From the NCBI RefSeq assembly GCF_040187885.1, contig NZ_JBDPLH010000002.1:310001-374000 (forward strand): a stretch of 64,000 nt of DNA. The letters are read 5' to 3'. Below are positions 39,479 to 48,806 of this stretch, one piece after another (positions within the stretch are counted from its first letter, which is position 1; every line of letters starts with the position of its first letter). The notes under the pieces were generated by a model that searched no databases, was not told the DNA's origin, and worked only from the letters and a program-made list of their open reading frames with translations. Both the position numbers and the translations under genes were made by a program. The DNA comes from Roseateles_E cavernae. Lineage in GTDB: Bacteria; Pseudomonadota; Gammaproteobacteria; Burkholderiales; Burkholderiaceae_C.

Positions 39479-41710
39479 ATGCTGACCCATACGCCCGAAA
39501 TGCCGCGCGCGCTGCAAGACCTGCTGGACCGCGATGCCGCCGACGAATCCACTCTCGCGCTGCCGCGCCGCAGCTTTCTGAAGCTCGCCGGCGCCGGTGG
39601 CCTGGCGCTGGGCGCCTTCCCGCTGCTAGCCGGCGCGCAAGCCGCCGCCGCGGCGGGGCTGAAGCCGACGCAGCAACCCTCGGCCTTTGTGCAGATCGCG
39701 CCCAACGGCGAGGTCACCGTGACCATCAACCGGCTGGAGTTCGGCCAGGGCGTGCAGACCGGCCTGCCGATGATCCTCGCCGAGGAGCTGGACGCCGACT
39801 GGGGCCTGGTACGCAGCCGCAACGGCTCCAGCGATCCGGCCTACCTCGACCCGCTGTTCGGCCTGCACATGACCGGCGGCTCGAACTCGATCAAGAACAG
39901 CTACACGCAGTACCGCGAGCTGGGCGCCCGCGCGCGGGCCATGCTGCTGAGCGCCGCTGCCGCGCGCTGGAATGTCGATGTGGCCACGCTGCGCACCCAG
40001 GCCGGCCAGGTGATCGCCGCCGATGGCCGAAAACTGGGTTATGGCGCGCTGGCCGAAGCCGCGATGGCGCTGCCGGTGCCCGAGCAGGTCACGCTGAAGG
40101 ACCCCAAGGACTTCCGCCTGATCGGCCGTGCGACGACGCGGCTGGATGCCCGCGCCAAGAGCAGCGGCCGGCAGGATTTCGGCATCGACACCCGGCTGCC
40201 CGGCCAGCTGACCGCCGTGGTCGCGCATCCGCCGGTGTTCGGCGCGCGGCTGCGCTCGCTGGACGACAGCGCGGCGCGCGCGATCAAGGGCGTGAAGGCA
40301 GTGCTGCGCATCCCGGGCGACCTGGGCGGCGAGGGCGTGGCCGTGGTGGCCGAGGGCTACTGGCCGGCCAAGCAGGGCCGCGAGGCGCTGAAGCTGGACT
40401 GGGACACCGGCAGCGTCGAGAAGGTCGACAGCGAGAAGCTGCTGGCCCAGTACCGCGAACTGGCCGGCAAGCCGGGCTCGCTGGCCTTCGACGCCGACAT
40501 GGCGCCGCTGTCCAGTGCCCCGCGCCGGATCGAGGCCGAGTTCGTCTTCCCCTATCTGGCCCATGCGCCGATGGAGCCGCTGAACTGCACGGTCAGCCTC
40601 GGCAAGGACCGCGCCGAGCTGTGGGTCGGCACGCAGTGCCCGGGCCTGGACGCCGCCGCGGCCGCCGGCGTGCTTGGGCTGAAGCCCGAGCAGGTGACGA
40701 TGCAGGTGCAGATGGCCGGCGGCGGCTTCGGCCGGCGCTTCGTCGGCTCCAGCGACTATGTGGTCGAGGCCTGCCAGATTGCCAAGGCCGCCCGCGCCGC
40801 CGGGCTGGACGCGCCGATCCGCACGCTGTGGAGCCGCGAGGACGACATCAAGGGCGGCTACTACCGGCCCATGCATCTGCACCGCGCCCGCATCGGCTTC
40901 GACGAGCGCGGCAATGTCTTGGCCTGGGACCATGTGCTGGTCGGCCAGTCCATCACCACGGGCACGGTGTTCGGCCAGTTCATGGTCAAGAACGGCATCG
41001 ACGGCACGGCCACCGAGGGTCTGCGCGCGCCCTATCCGCTGCCGATGCGGCTGACGGTGCACCATCCCAAGGTGAACGTGCCGGTGCTGTGGTGGCGCAG
41101 CGTGGGCTCGACCCACACCGCCTATGTGATGGAGACGCTGCTCGACGAGATCGCCCGCGCGACGAAACAGGACCCGGTCGCCTATCGCCTGCGCCTGATT
41201 GGCGACAAGCACCCGCGCCATCGCGCCGCGCTGCAGCTGGCGGTCGAGAAGAGCGGCTATGGCAAGAAGCAGTTACCCAGCGGCCGCGCCTGGGGCGTCG
41301 CGGTGCACGAGTCCTTCAGCACCGTGGTGGCCTATGTGGTGGAGGCCTCGCTGAAAGACGGACAGCCGGTGCTGAACCGGGTCACCGCCGGCGTGCACTG
41401 CAATCTGGCGGTCAACCCGCGCAGCATCGAGGCCCAGGTGCAGGGCGCGGCGCTGATGGGCTTGTCGATGTGCCTGCCGGGTGCGGCGATCACGCTGAAG
41501 GACGGCGTGGTCGAGCAGAGCAATTTCGGCGACTTCGCGGTGCCGCGCATCACCGACATGCCGCAGATCGCCGTCCATGTGGTGCCCAGCGCCGAGCCGC
41601 CCACCGGCATGGGCGAACCGGGCCTGCCGCCGCTGGCCCCGGCCTTTGCCAACGCGATCACGCGCCTGACGGGCAAGCCGCTGCGCCAGCTGCCCTTCAA
41701 GCTGGGCTGA
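39479..41710 (+). CDS. Molybdopterin-binding large subunit (IorB-like), Tat-exported
   Basis: A 743-residue xanthine-dehydrogenase-family protein: twin-arginine signal with RRSFLKLAG near 30-38, Moco contacts including GGGFGRRF, and the catalytic glutamate region GEPGLPPLAPA near the end. The family oxidises aldehydes or N-heterocycles in the periplasm. RBS GGAG precedes ATG 39479. No XdhC-like chaperone or cytochrome subunit is adjacent, so the electron acceptor is unknown. Confidence 0.9.
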   Translation: MLTHTPEMPRALQDLLDRDAADESTLALPRRSFLKLAGAGGLALGAFPLLAGAQAAAAAGLKPTQQPSAFVQIAPNGEVTVTINRLEFGQGVQTGLPMILAEELDADWGLVRSRNGSSDPAYLDPLFGLHMTGGSNSIKNSYTQYRELGARARAMLLSAAAARWNVDVATLRTQAGQVIAADGRKLGYGALAEAAMALPVPEQVTLKDPKDFRLIGRATTRLDARAKSSGRQDFGIDTRLPGQLTAVVAHPPVFGARLRSLDDSAARAIKGVKAVLRIPGDLGGEGVAVVAEGYWPAKQGREALKLDWDTGSVEKVDSEKLLAQYRELAGKPGSLAFDADMAPLSSAPRRIEAEFVFPYLAHAPMEPLNCTVSLGKDRAELWVGTQCPGLDAAAAAGVLGLKPEQVTMQVQMAGGGFGRRFVGSSDYVVEACQIAKAARAAGLDAPIRTLWSREDDIKGGYYRPMHLHRARIGFDERGNVLAWDHVLVGQSITTGTVFGQFMVKNGIDGTATEGLRAPYPLPMRLTVHHPKVNVPVLWWRSVGSTHTAYVMETLLDEIARATKQDPVAYRLRLIGDKHPRHRAALQLAVEKSGYGKKQLPSGRAWGVAVHESFSTVVAYVVEASLKDGQPVLNRVTAGVHCNLAVNPRSIEAQVQGAALMGLSMCLPGAAITLKDGVVEQSNFGDFAVPRITDMPQIAVHVVPSAEPPTGMGEPGLPPLAPAFANAITRLTGKPLRQLPFKLG

Positions 41711-41717
41711 GCGCCAC

Positions 41718-42860
41718 TCAAATCACATTGAGTTCCAGATAGGGGCGGCCCGCCGCGATGCGATTGGGTGTCAGCGGGCTCAGGTCCAGGCTGCGGTACT
41801 CGCCGTGCGCGATCCATTCGGCCAGGCCGCGGCCGACACCCGGCGCGTGCTGCAGGCCGTGGCCCGAGAAGCCGCAGGCCAAGAGCAGGTTGGGGCAGGC
41901 GTCGAGCGGGCCGACCAGGCCGTTGTGGTCGAAGGCATTCATCTCGTAGTAGCCGGCCCAGGCGCGCTGCGGGCGCAGGCTCTCGAAGCCGGGCACGCGT
42001 GCGGCCAGCGCCGGCCAGAGTTGCTCTTCGAAGAGCCCGGGCTCGGGGTCCAGCGGCAGGCCGTCGGCGTCCTCGCCCAGCGGCGGGCCGCCGCAGATGA
42101 ACTGGCCTTCCCCCTCGGGTCGGAACCACAGCCCCGAGGGGTCGATCACCAGCGGGCAGCCGGCGGCCGGCTCGGGCGTGCGGAAGGCGTAGACGCTGCG
42201 GCGCTTGCCGCTGACCGGCACGGCCAGGCCCGCCGTGGCGGCCAGCGCGCCGGACCAGGCGCCGCAAGCGAGCACATAGAGATCGGCGTGCAGCCGCTGG
42301 CCGGTATCGGTCTCGACGCCCACGATGGCGCCGTGCGCGTCGCGGCGCAGCGCCCGCGCCGCGCCGCCCAGATACTGCACGCCCAGGGCCTGGGCCTGGC
42401 GCTTCAAGGTCTGCAGCAGGCCCCAGCCGTCGAACCAGCCCTCGCCGCTGCGGCCCCAGGAGCCCAGGGCCAGGTCTTGCGTGGCCAGCCAGGGCCAGCG
42501 CTCGCTCAGCTGGGCCGGGGACAGCAGGGCGATGTCGGCGCCATGGGCGGTCTGCAGCGCATGCAGCTCGCGCAAGTGATGGGCGCCGGTCGGGCTGGCC
42601 AGATAGAGATAGCCGCGCTCGACCAGGCCGGCCTCGGCGCCGGCGGCGCGCAGCACTTGCAGGCCGTACTGCGACAGCGCGATGTTCAGCGGGGTCGAGA
42701 ACTGCTGGCGTATCGACGCGGCGGACAGGGCCGAGGAGGCCTGCGCATAGCTCGGGTCGCGCTCCAGCACGCGGATCTCGAAACCCGGCTCGGCGCCCAG
42801 ATGGGCGGCGATGGCGCTGCCGATGGCGCCGCCGCCGAGTATCAGGACCTGGGTTTTCAA
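41718..42860 (-). CDS. FAD-dependent oxidoreductase, DAO family
   Basis: A 380-residue flavoprotein with N-terminal GGGAIGSAIAAHLG Rossmann motif (about 9-22), an RRSVYAFRTPEP segment and the ending GFSGHGLQHAPGVGRGLAEWI that binds FAD. Similar proteins oxidise sarcosine, glycine or D-amino acids. It overlaps the thioesterase gene start by four bases, so the two are co-expressed. Substrate not inferred. Confidence 0.88.
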   Translation of the reverse strand: MKTQVLILGGGAIGSAIAAHLGAEPGFEIRVLERDPSYAQASSALSAASIRQQFSTPLNIALSQYGLQVLRAAGAEAGLVERGYLYLASPTGAHHLRELHALQTAHGADIALLSPAQLSERWPWLATQDLALGSWGRSGEGWFDGWGLLQTLKRQAQALGVQYLGGAARALRRDAHGAIVGVETDTGQRLHADLYVLACGAWSGALAATAGLAVPVSGKRRSVYAFRTPEPAAGCPLVIDPSGLWFRPEGEGQFICGGPPLGEDADGLPLDPEPGLFEEQLWPALAARVPGFESLRPQRAWAGYYEMNAFDHNGLVGPLDACPNLLLACGFSGHGLQHAPGVGRGLAEWIAHGEYRSLDLSPLTPNRIAAGRPYLELNVI

Positions 42861-43291
42861 ACCTGTTCGGCAAACACCCGGGGCTTGCCGTCGCGGTCGA
42901 TCGCCACATAGGTCAGGTTTGCCTCGGTGACCTTGACCACCTGCGGGTTGGCCGGATTGCGCTCGGCCACCACCTCGACATGGACCGTGATCGAGGTGCG
43001 GCCGATGCGCTTGACCTGGGCATAAAAGCTCAGCAGGTCGCCGACCGAGACCGGCTGCTTGAAGATGAACTCGTTGACCGCCACCGTCGCGACCCGGCCG
43101 CGCGAGACCCGGCTGGGCAGCACCGAGCCGGCCAGGTCGACCTGGGCCATGATCCAGCCGCCGAAGATATCGCCGTTGGCATTGGCATCGGCCGGCATCG
43201 GCATCACACGCAGCACCAGCTCGCGCGGCATGCCGGGCTGGCTGCTGGGGGTGGCGTTGTTTTCAGGGGAAGGGCTTGAAGCGTGGCTCAT
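42857..43291 (-). CDS. Acyl-CoA thioesterase (YciA-like hotdog fold)
   Basis: A 144-residue hotdog-fold enzyme: the pattern MPADANANGDIFGGWIMAQVD with catalytic residues N and D, and FKQPVSVGDLLSFYAQV. This is the YciA/Acot hexameric clade that hydrolyses a broad range of acyl-CoA. It overlaps the DAO gene. It is divergent from the ABC exporter, with 44 bases between. Confidence 0.9.
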   Translation of the reverse strand: MSHASSPSPENNATPSSQPGMPRELVLRVMPMPADANANGDIFGGWIMAQVDLAGSVLPSRVSRGRVATVAVNEFIFKQPVSVGDLLSFYAQVKRIGRTSITVHVEVVAERNPANPQVVKVTEANLTYVAIDRDGKPRVFAEQV

Positions 43292-43335
43292 GATGCATAC
43301 CTGGGAAAATTGGACTCATTGTCGGCGACCGTCCG

Positions 43336-45180
43336 ATGTCCAGCAAAAACATGCGCACAAGCCTCTCGACCCCGGCCGTCAGCCCCGAGCCCGCCGCCGC
43401 ACCGGCCCCGCCCCGCTCCGACTGGGCGACGATTGCCAAGCTGCTGCCCTATCTGTGGCGCTACCGCTGGCGCGTGGGCCTGGCGCTGGGCTTCATGCTG
43501 GGCGCCAAGCTCAGCAATGTCGGCGTGCCGCTGCTGCTGAAGCAACTGGTCGACAGCCTGTCGCTGAAGCCCGGCGATCCACAGGCCCTGCTGGTGCTGC
43601 CGCTGGGCCTGCTGCTGGCCTATGGCGCGCTGCGCCTGATGACCTCGCTGTTCACCGAGTTGCGCGAGCTGATCTTCGCCAAGGCCACCGAGGGCACGGC
43701 GCGCAGTATCTCGCTGCAGGTGTTCCGCCATCTGCATGATCTGAGCCTGCGCTTTCATCTGGAGCGCCAGACCGGTGGCATGACGCGCGATATCGAGCGC
43801 GGCACCCGGGCCGTGCACTCGCTGATCTCGTACTCGCTCTACAGCATCGTGCCGACCCTGATCGAGGTGACCCTGGTGCTGGGCCTGCTGGCCGTCAAGT
43901 ACGACATCTGGTTTGCCGGCATCACGATCGCGGCCCTGGTGCTCTATGTCAGCTTCACCGTGCTGGTGACCGAGTGGCGCACCAAGTTCCGCAAGCAGCT
44001 CAACGAACTCGACTCGGTGGCGCACAGCAAGGCGATCGACTCGCTGCTGAACTACGAGACGGTCAAGTACTTCAACAACGAGGACTTCGAGTCGCGCCGC
44101 TACGACGAGAGCCTGGAGAAGCTGCGCCGCGCGCAGCTGAAGTCGCAGTCGACGCTGTCGCTGCTGAACACCGGCCAGCAGCTGATCATCGCGACCGCGC
44201 TGGTCGCGATGCTGTGGCGCGCGACCCAGGGCGTGGTGTCCGGCACCATGACCCTCGGGGACCTGGTGATGGTCAATGCCTTCATGATCCAGCTCTATAT
44301 CCCGCTGAATTTTCTCGGCGTGATCTACCGCGAGATCAAGCAGAGCCTGACCGATCTGGACAAGATGTTCACGCTGCTGGAGCGCGACCGCGAGGTGGCC
44401 GATGCGCCGGGGGCGCCGGCGCTGCGCATCGAGGGGGCGGCGGTGCGTTTCGAGAACGTCAGCTTCGCCTACGAGGCCGCGCGGCCCATCCTGAAGAACC
44501 TCAGCTTCGAGATCCCGGCCGGCAAGAAGGTGGCCGTGGTCGGCCCCAGCGGTTCGGGCAAGAGCACGCTGGCGCGCCTGCTCTACCGCTTCTACGATCT
44601 CGACGCCGGCCGCATCCTGATCGACGGCCAGGATGTGCGCGGCGTCAGCCAGGGCTCGCTGCGCCGCGCGATCGGCATCGTGCCGCAGGACACGGTGCTG
44701 TTCAACGACACGGTGGCCTACAACATTGCCTATGGCCGGCCCGGCGCCTCGCGCGAGGAGGTCGAGGGGGCGGCCCGCGCCGCCCATATCCACGACTTCA
44801 TCGCGGCCACGCCCAAAGGCTATGAGACCATGGTCGGCGAGCGCGGGCTCAAGCTCAGCGGCGGCGAGAAGCAGCGCGTCGCGATCGCCCGCACCCTGCT
44901 GAAGAACCCGCCGATCCTGATCTTCGACGAGGCGACCTCGGCGCTGGATTCGCGCAATGAGCGCGCGATCCAGGCTGAGCTGGAGGCGGTAGGCCAGAAC
45001 AAGACCGTGCTGGTGATCGCGCACCGGCTCTCCACCGTGGTCGATGCGCACGAGATCCTGGTGATGGAGCAGGGCAGCATCATCGAGCGTGGCCATCACG
45101 AGGACCTGCTGGCGCGCGGCGGGCGCTATGCGCAGATGTGGCGGCTGCAGCAGTCGGGCGGCGGCGAGCCCTCGGCCTGA
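43336..45180 (+). CDS. ABC transporter, Atm1/ABCB7-type fused permease and ATPase
   Basis: A 614-residue half transporter: six membrane helices (about 40-350), then an ATPase domain with Walker A GPSGSGKST (about 398-406), signature LSGGEKQRVAI and Walker B LIFDEATSALD. The N-domain motif NYETVKYFNNEDFE, a hallmark of Atm1-type proteins that export glutathione-bound compounds or metal complexes, is near 238-251. Start at ATG 43336. Homodimer in the inner membrane. Confidence 0.92.
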   Translation: MSSKNMRTSLSTPAVSPEPAAAPAPPRSDWATIAKLLPYLWRYRWRVGLALGFMLGAKLSNVGVPLLLKQLVDSLSLKPGDPQALLVLPLGLLLAYGALRLMTSLFTELRELIFAKATEGTARSISLQVFRHLHDLSLRFHLERQTGGMTRDIERGTRAVHSLISYSLYSIVPTLIEVTLVLGLLAVKYDIWFAGITIAALVLYVSFTVLVTEWRTKFRKQLNELDSVAHSKAIDSLLNYETVKYFNNEDFESRRYDESLEKLRRAQLKSQSTLSLLNTGQQLIIATALVAMLWRATQGVVSGTMTLGDLVMVNAFMIQLYIPLNFLGVIYREIKQSLTDLDKMFTLLERDREVADAPGAPALRIEGAAVRFENVSFAYEAARPILKNLSFEIPAGKKVAVVGPSGSGKSTLARLLYRFYDLDAGRILIDGQDVRGVSQGSLRRAIGIVPQDTVLFNDTVAYNIAYGRPGASREEVEGAARAAHIHDFIAATPKGYETMVGERGLKLSGGEKQRVAIARTLLKNPPILIFDEATSALDSRNERAIQAELEAVGQNKTVLVIAHRLSTVVDAHEILVMEQGSIIERGHHEDLLARGGRYAQMWRLQQSGGGEPSA

Positions 45181-45227
45181 GCGGTGAGCCGACCCGGCCG
45201 GCGGGAGGGGCCGGCTACACTGCCGAT

Positions 45228-46145
45228 GTGGAAACCAAATGGCTTGAAGACTTCGTCAGTCTGGCCGAGACCCGCAGCTTTTCGCGCTCGGCTCAGCACA
45301 GGCATGTGACTCAACCGGCGTTCTCGCGCCGCATCCAGGCGCTGGAGGCCTGGGCCGGGGTCGACCTGGTGGACCGCAGTTCCTACCCGACCCGGTTGAC
45401 CGCCGCCGGCGAGACCTTGCTGGGCCAGGCCGTCGAGATGCTGGGCAGCCTGCAGGCCACCCGCAATATGCTGCGCAGCCACCAGGCGGTGGGGCAGGAC
45501 ATGATCGAGTTCGCGGTGCCGCATTCGCTGGCCTTCAGCTTTTTTCCGCACTGGCTGATGGACTTGCGCCAGCGCTTCGGCGCGGTCAAGAGCCGGCTCA
45601 ATGCGCTCAATGTGCACGACGCGATGATGCAGCTCAGCGAGGGCAACTGCGATCTGCTGATCGTCTACCACCACCCCAGCCAGCCCTTGCAGCTCGACCC
45701 CGAACGCTACGAGATGGCCTCGCTGGGGCACGAGACCCTGGCCGCCTATGCCAAGGCCGATGCCCAGGGCCGGCCGCTGTTCGCTCTGCCCGGTCATCCG
45801 GGGCAGAAGATCCCGTTCCTGAGCTATGCCTCCGGGGCCTATCTGGGCCGGCTGGTCGAGCTGGTCGTCAAGGACTCGCCGACGGCGCTGAACCTCGATT
45901 CGATTTACGAGACCGATATGGCCGAGGGCCTGAAGGCGATGGCGCTGGAAGGCCACGGCCTGGCTTTTCTGCCGGCCAGCTCGGTCAAGAAGGAGCTCAA
46001 AGCCAAACGTCTGGTGCAGGCCACGGCCGCGGGTTCGTATGAGCTGAGCATGGAGCTGCGCATCTACCGCGAACGGCCCGAGGCGGCGCGGCGCAGCAAG
46101 CCGGTGGCGCTGGCGCTGTGGGACTACCTGACGCAGCGGAGCTGA
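45228..46145 (+). CDS. LysR family regulator upstream of the glutamate importer
   Basis: A 305-residue regulator: HTH in residues 1-60 (WLEDFVSLAETRSFSRSA, then QPAFSRRIQALEAW) and a substrate-binding domain. I start it at GTG 45228 (VETKWLED), the usual position before the HTH; a longer frame to 45138 overlaps the ABC gene and is unlikely. It is in front of gltIJKL and likely controls it, though 250 bases and its own stop intervene. Confidence 0.88.
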   Translation: METKWLEDFVSLAETRSFSRSAQHRHVTQPAFSRRIQALEAWAGVDLVDRSSYPTRLTAAGETLLGQAVEMLGSLQATRNMLRSHQAVGQDMIEFAVPHSLAFSFFPHWLMDLRQRFGAVKSRLNALNVHDAMMQLSEGNCDLLIVYHHPSQPLQLDPERYEMASLGHETLAAYAKADAQGRPLFALPGHPGQKIPFLSYASGAYLGRLVELVVKDSPTALNLDSIYETDMAEGLKAMALEGHGLAFLPASSVKKELKAKRLVQATAAGSYELSMELRIYRERPEAARRSKPVALALWDYLTQRS

Positions 46146-46394
46146 GGGCAAGGAACTAGGAAAAACCCTGAAGCCTCATGTGTGTGCTGCATAACCGTGC
46201 GTGCATTCGGCATTGGGCGATCAGCGAACGCACCGTTAGAGTCCGGCCCTTCATCAGCGTACTCGGCAAATAGTGGCTCAAATCTTGCTGCAAATGCGGC
46301 AGGAGGGCGGATATGCGTGAAACTCCGTACCCGGCGCTCGGCCGGTCCGTGATCTGCTTGGCGTTCTCGTAATGATTCTGAAAGAGGAGCTTCC

Positions 46395-47288
46395 ATGAAA
46401 AAGACATTGCTTGTGTTGGCCGTCGTTGCCGGTTTTTCCCTGTCGGCCCAGGCCGATACGCTGAAGAAGATCAAGGACAGTGGCGCCGTCACGATGGGCG
46501 TGCGCGAGTCCTCCGGCGCGCTGTCCTACACGCTGGGCGATGGCAAGTTTGTCGGCTACCACGTCGAGATCTGCCAGAAGGTGCTGGCCGATGTGCAGAA
46601 GTCCCTGGGCCTGGCCAAGCTGGACGTCAAGTACCAGCCGGTGACCTCGCAAAACCGCATCCCGCTGGTGCAGAACGGCACCGTCGACATCGAGTGCGGC
46701 TCGACCACCAATAACGCGGCGCGCCAGAAGGATGTGGCCTTCGCCGTCACCACCTTCGTCGAGGAAGTGCGCATCGCCGTCAAGGCCAATTCGGGCATCA
46801 ACTCGATTGCCCAGCTCAATGGCAAGAACGTCGCCACCACCACCGGCACCACCTCGGTCCAGACCCTGCGCAAGAACGAGCGCGCCACCGGTGTGGACTT
46901 CAAGGAAGTGTTCGGCAAGGACCACGCCGACAGCTTCCTGCTGCTGGAGTCGGGCCGTGCCGACGCCTTCGTGATGGACGGTGCCATCCTGGCCGGCAAT
47001 ATCGCCAAGGCCAAGAACCCGGCCGATTTCAAGCTGGTCGGCGATGTGCTGTCGGTCGAGCCGATCGCGATCATGATCCGCAAGGATGACCCGGCCTTCA
47101 AGAAGGCGGTGGACGACAGCATCAAGGCGATGATGAAGTCCGGCGAGCTGGCCAAGCTGTGGACCAAGTGGTTCGAGCAGCCGATCCCGCCGTCCAACAC
47201 CAAGGTCGGCATGCCGGCCAACGACAACACCAAGGCGGCCTGGGCCAACCCCAATGACAAGCCGATGGAAGACTACGCGAAGAAGTAA
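46395..47288 (+). CDS. gltI: Glutamate/aspartate ABC transporter, periplasmic binding protein
   Basis: A 297-residue protein: signal peptide (MKKTLLVLAVVAGFSLSAQA), then SGAVTMGVRESSGALSY, NGTVDIECGSTTNN and the C-terminal WFEQPIPP. These are specific for the GltI/DEBP amino-acid-binding clade. RBS GAGGAG before ATG 46395. It leads gltIJKL. Confidence 0.93.
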   Translation: MKKTLLVLAVVAGFSLSAQADTLKKIKDSGAVTMGVRESSGALSYTLGDGKFVGYHVEICQKVLADVQKSLGLAKLDVKYQPVTSQNRIPLVQNGTVDIECGSTTNNAARQKDVAFAVTTFVEEVRIAVKANSGINSIAQLNGKNVATTTGTTSVQTLRKNERATGVDFKEVFGKDHADSFLLLESGRADAFVMDGAILAGNIAKAKNPADFKLVGDVLSVEPIAIMIRKDDPAFKKAVDDSIKAMMKSGELAKLWTKWFEQPIPPSNTKVGMPANDNTKAAWANPNDKPMEDYAKK

Positions 47289-47313
47289 GCGCAAGGCCTG
47301 AGGGCATCAACAC

Positions 47314-47351
47314 GGGGCCGCTCGGCGCAGTTCGGGCGGCCTCGATTTTTT
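47314..47351 (+). terminator. Attenuating terminator between gltI and gltJ
   Basis: GGGGCCGC-type arm (47314-47321) pairs with GCGGCCTC (47336-47343, one G:U pair), followed by ATTTTTT. It sits just before the gltJ ribosome site. Such partial terminators are common after binding-protein genes, and would give more GltI than permease. Confidence 0.65.
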
Positions 47352-47364
47352 GACGGAGGTAGCG

Positions 47365-48108
47365 GTGGCTACATGGGATTGGCAGGTGTTCTGCAAGGAC
47401 ACCATCGATGGGGAAATGGTGCCGCGCTGCTTCGGCAGCGGTGGCAGCATCACCTACCTGGACTGGCTCTTGTCGGCCTGGGGATGGACGCTCAGCGTGG
47501 CCGTGCTGGCCCTGGTCGTGGCCCTGGTGGTCGGCTCGGTGATGGGCATTCTGCGCACCACGCCGAGCAAGGCGCTGGTCGCCCTGGGCAATACCTGGAC
47601 CGAGCTGTTCCGCAACATCCCGCTGCTGGTGCAGGTCTTTCTCTGGTACCACGTGCTGCCTTCGCTGTTCACACCGCTGCGTGAGGTGCCCAGCTTCATC
47701 CTGGTGGTGTTCGCGCTGGGCTTCTTCACCTCGGCGCGGATCGCCGAGCAGGTCAAGGCCGGCATCCAGAGCCTGCCCACCGGCCAGCGCTATGCCGGCC
47801 TGGCAATGGGCTTCACGCTGCCGCAGACCTACCGCTATGTGCTGCTGCCGATGGCGTTTCGCATCGTCATCCCGCCGCTCACCAGCGAGAGCATGAATAT
47901 CGTCAAGAACTCCTCGGTGGCCTTTGCGGTGTCGATCGCCGAGCTGACCATGTTCGCGATGCAGGCCCAGGAAGAAACCTCGCGCGGCATCGAGGTCTAT
48001 CTGGCCGTGACCGGCCTGTATTTCGTCTCTGCCTTTGCCATCAACCGCATCGCGCTCTTCATCGAACAGCGCGTCCAGGTGCCCGGCGTCCTCGGAGGTG
48101 GCCGATGA
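47365..48108 (+). CDS. gltJ: Glutamate/aspartate ABC permease, GltJ
   Basis: A 247-residue permease with five membrane helices and the inner-membrane loop motif (QVKAGIQSLPTGQRYAGLAMGFT). The start is GTG 47365, five bases after GGAGG; a TTG at 47350 precedes the ribosome site. The stop overlaps gltK (ATGA). Confidence 0.92.
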   Translation: MATWDWQVFCKDTIDGEMVPRCFGSGGSITYLDWLLSAWGWTLSVAVLALVVALVVGSVMGILRTTPSKALVALGNTWTELFRNIPLLVQVFLWYHVLPSLFTPLREVPSFILVVFALGFFTSARIAEQVKAGIQSLPTGQRYAGLAMGFTLPQTYRYVLLPMAFRIVIPPLTSESMNIVKNSSVAFAVSIAELTMFAMQAQEETSRGIEVYLAVTGLYFVSAFAINRIALFIEQRVQVPGVLGGGR

Positions 48109-48794
48109 ATCTCGACTTTTCCTTCCTCGACTGGAGCGTCGTCTCCAGCTTCATCCTCAAGGGCCTGATCTTCAGCGTCGAGCTGACGTTGATCGCCACC
48201 TTTGGCGGCATCGTGCTCGGCACCTTGCTGGCGCTGATGCGCTTGTCGGGCAAGAAGTGGCTGGTGCTGCCGGCAGCCTTCTATGTCAACACGCTGCGTT
48301 CGATCCCGCTGGTGATGGTGATCCTGTGGTTCTTCCTGCTGATCCCTGCGGCCTTCTATGCCGCGGTCGGCGGCGAATGGGGCTCCAGCAACCGCGCCGA
48401 GCTGTCGGCCATCATCACCTTCACGGTGTTCGAGGCCGCCTACTTCTCGGAGATCATGCGCGCCGGCATCCAGAGTGTCTCCAAGGGTCAGGTCTATGCC
48501 GGCTATGCGATGGGCATGAGCTATCGCCAGACCATGCAGCTGGTGGTGCTGCCCCAGGCCTTCCGCAATATGCTGCCGGTGCTGATGACACAGACCATCA
48601 TCCTGTTCCAGGACACCTCGCTGGTCTATGCGATCGGCGCCTACGATCTGCTGAAGGGCTTCGAGATCGCCGGCAAGAACTTCAACCGGCCGGTCGAGAC
48701 CTATCTGGTGGCTGCCGTCGTCTACTTCGTGATCTGTTTCAGCCTGTCGATGCTGGTGCGTCGGCTGCAGAAGAAGATCGCCATCATTCGCTAG
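48105..48794 (+). CDS. gltK: Glutamate/aspartate ABC permease, GltK
   Basis: A 229-residue permease: four to five helices and the EAA loop AGIQSVSKGQVYAGYAMGMSY. It pairs with GltJ to form the channel. ATG 48105 overlaps the gltJ stop; the gene ends 12 bases before gltL. Confidence 0.92.
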   Translation: MNLDFSFLDWSVVSSFILKGLIFSVELTLIATFGGIVLGTLLALMRLSGKKWLVLPAAFYVNTLRSIPLVMVILWFFLLIPAAFYAAVGGEWGSSNRAELSAIITFTVFEAAYFSEIMRAGIQSVSKGQVYAGYAMGMSYRQTMQLVVLPQAFRNMLPVLMTQTIILFQDTSLVYAIGAYDLLKGFEIAGKNFNRPVETYLVAAVVYFVICFSLSMLVRRLQKKIAIIR

Positions 48795-48806
48795 AAAGCT
48801 TTGGCC

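Noticed and set aside
46156..46407. Minus-strand frame in the gap upstream of gltI
   Set aside because: No domain or ribosome site, and it overlaps the gltI start; more likely the gltI promoter region.
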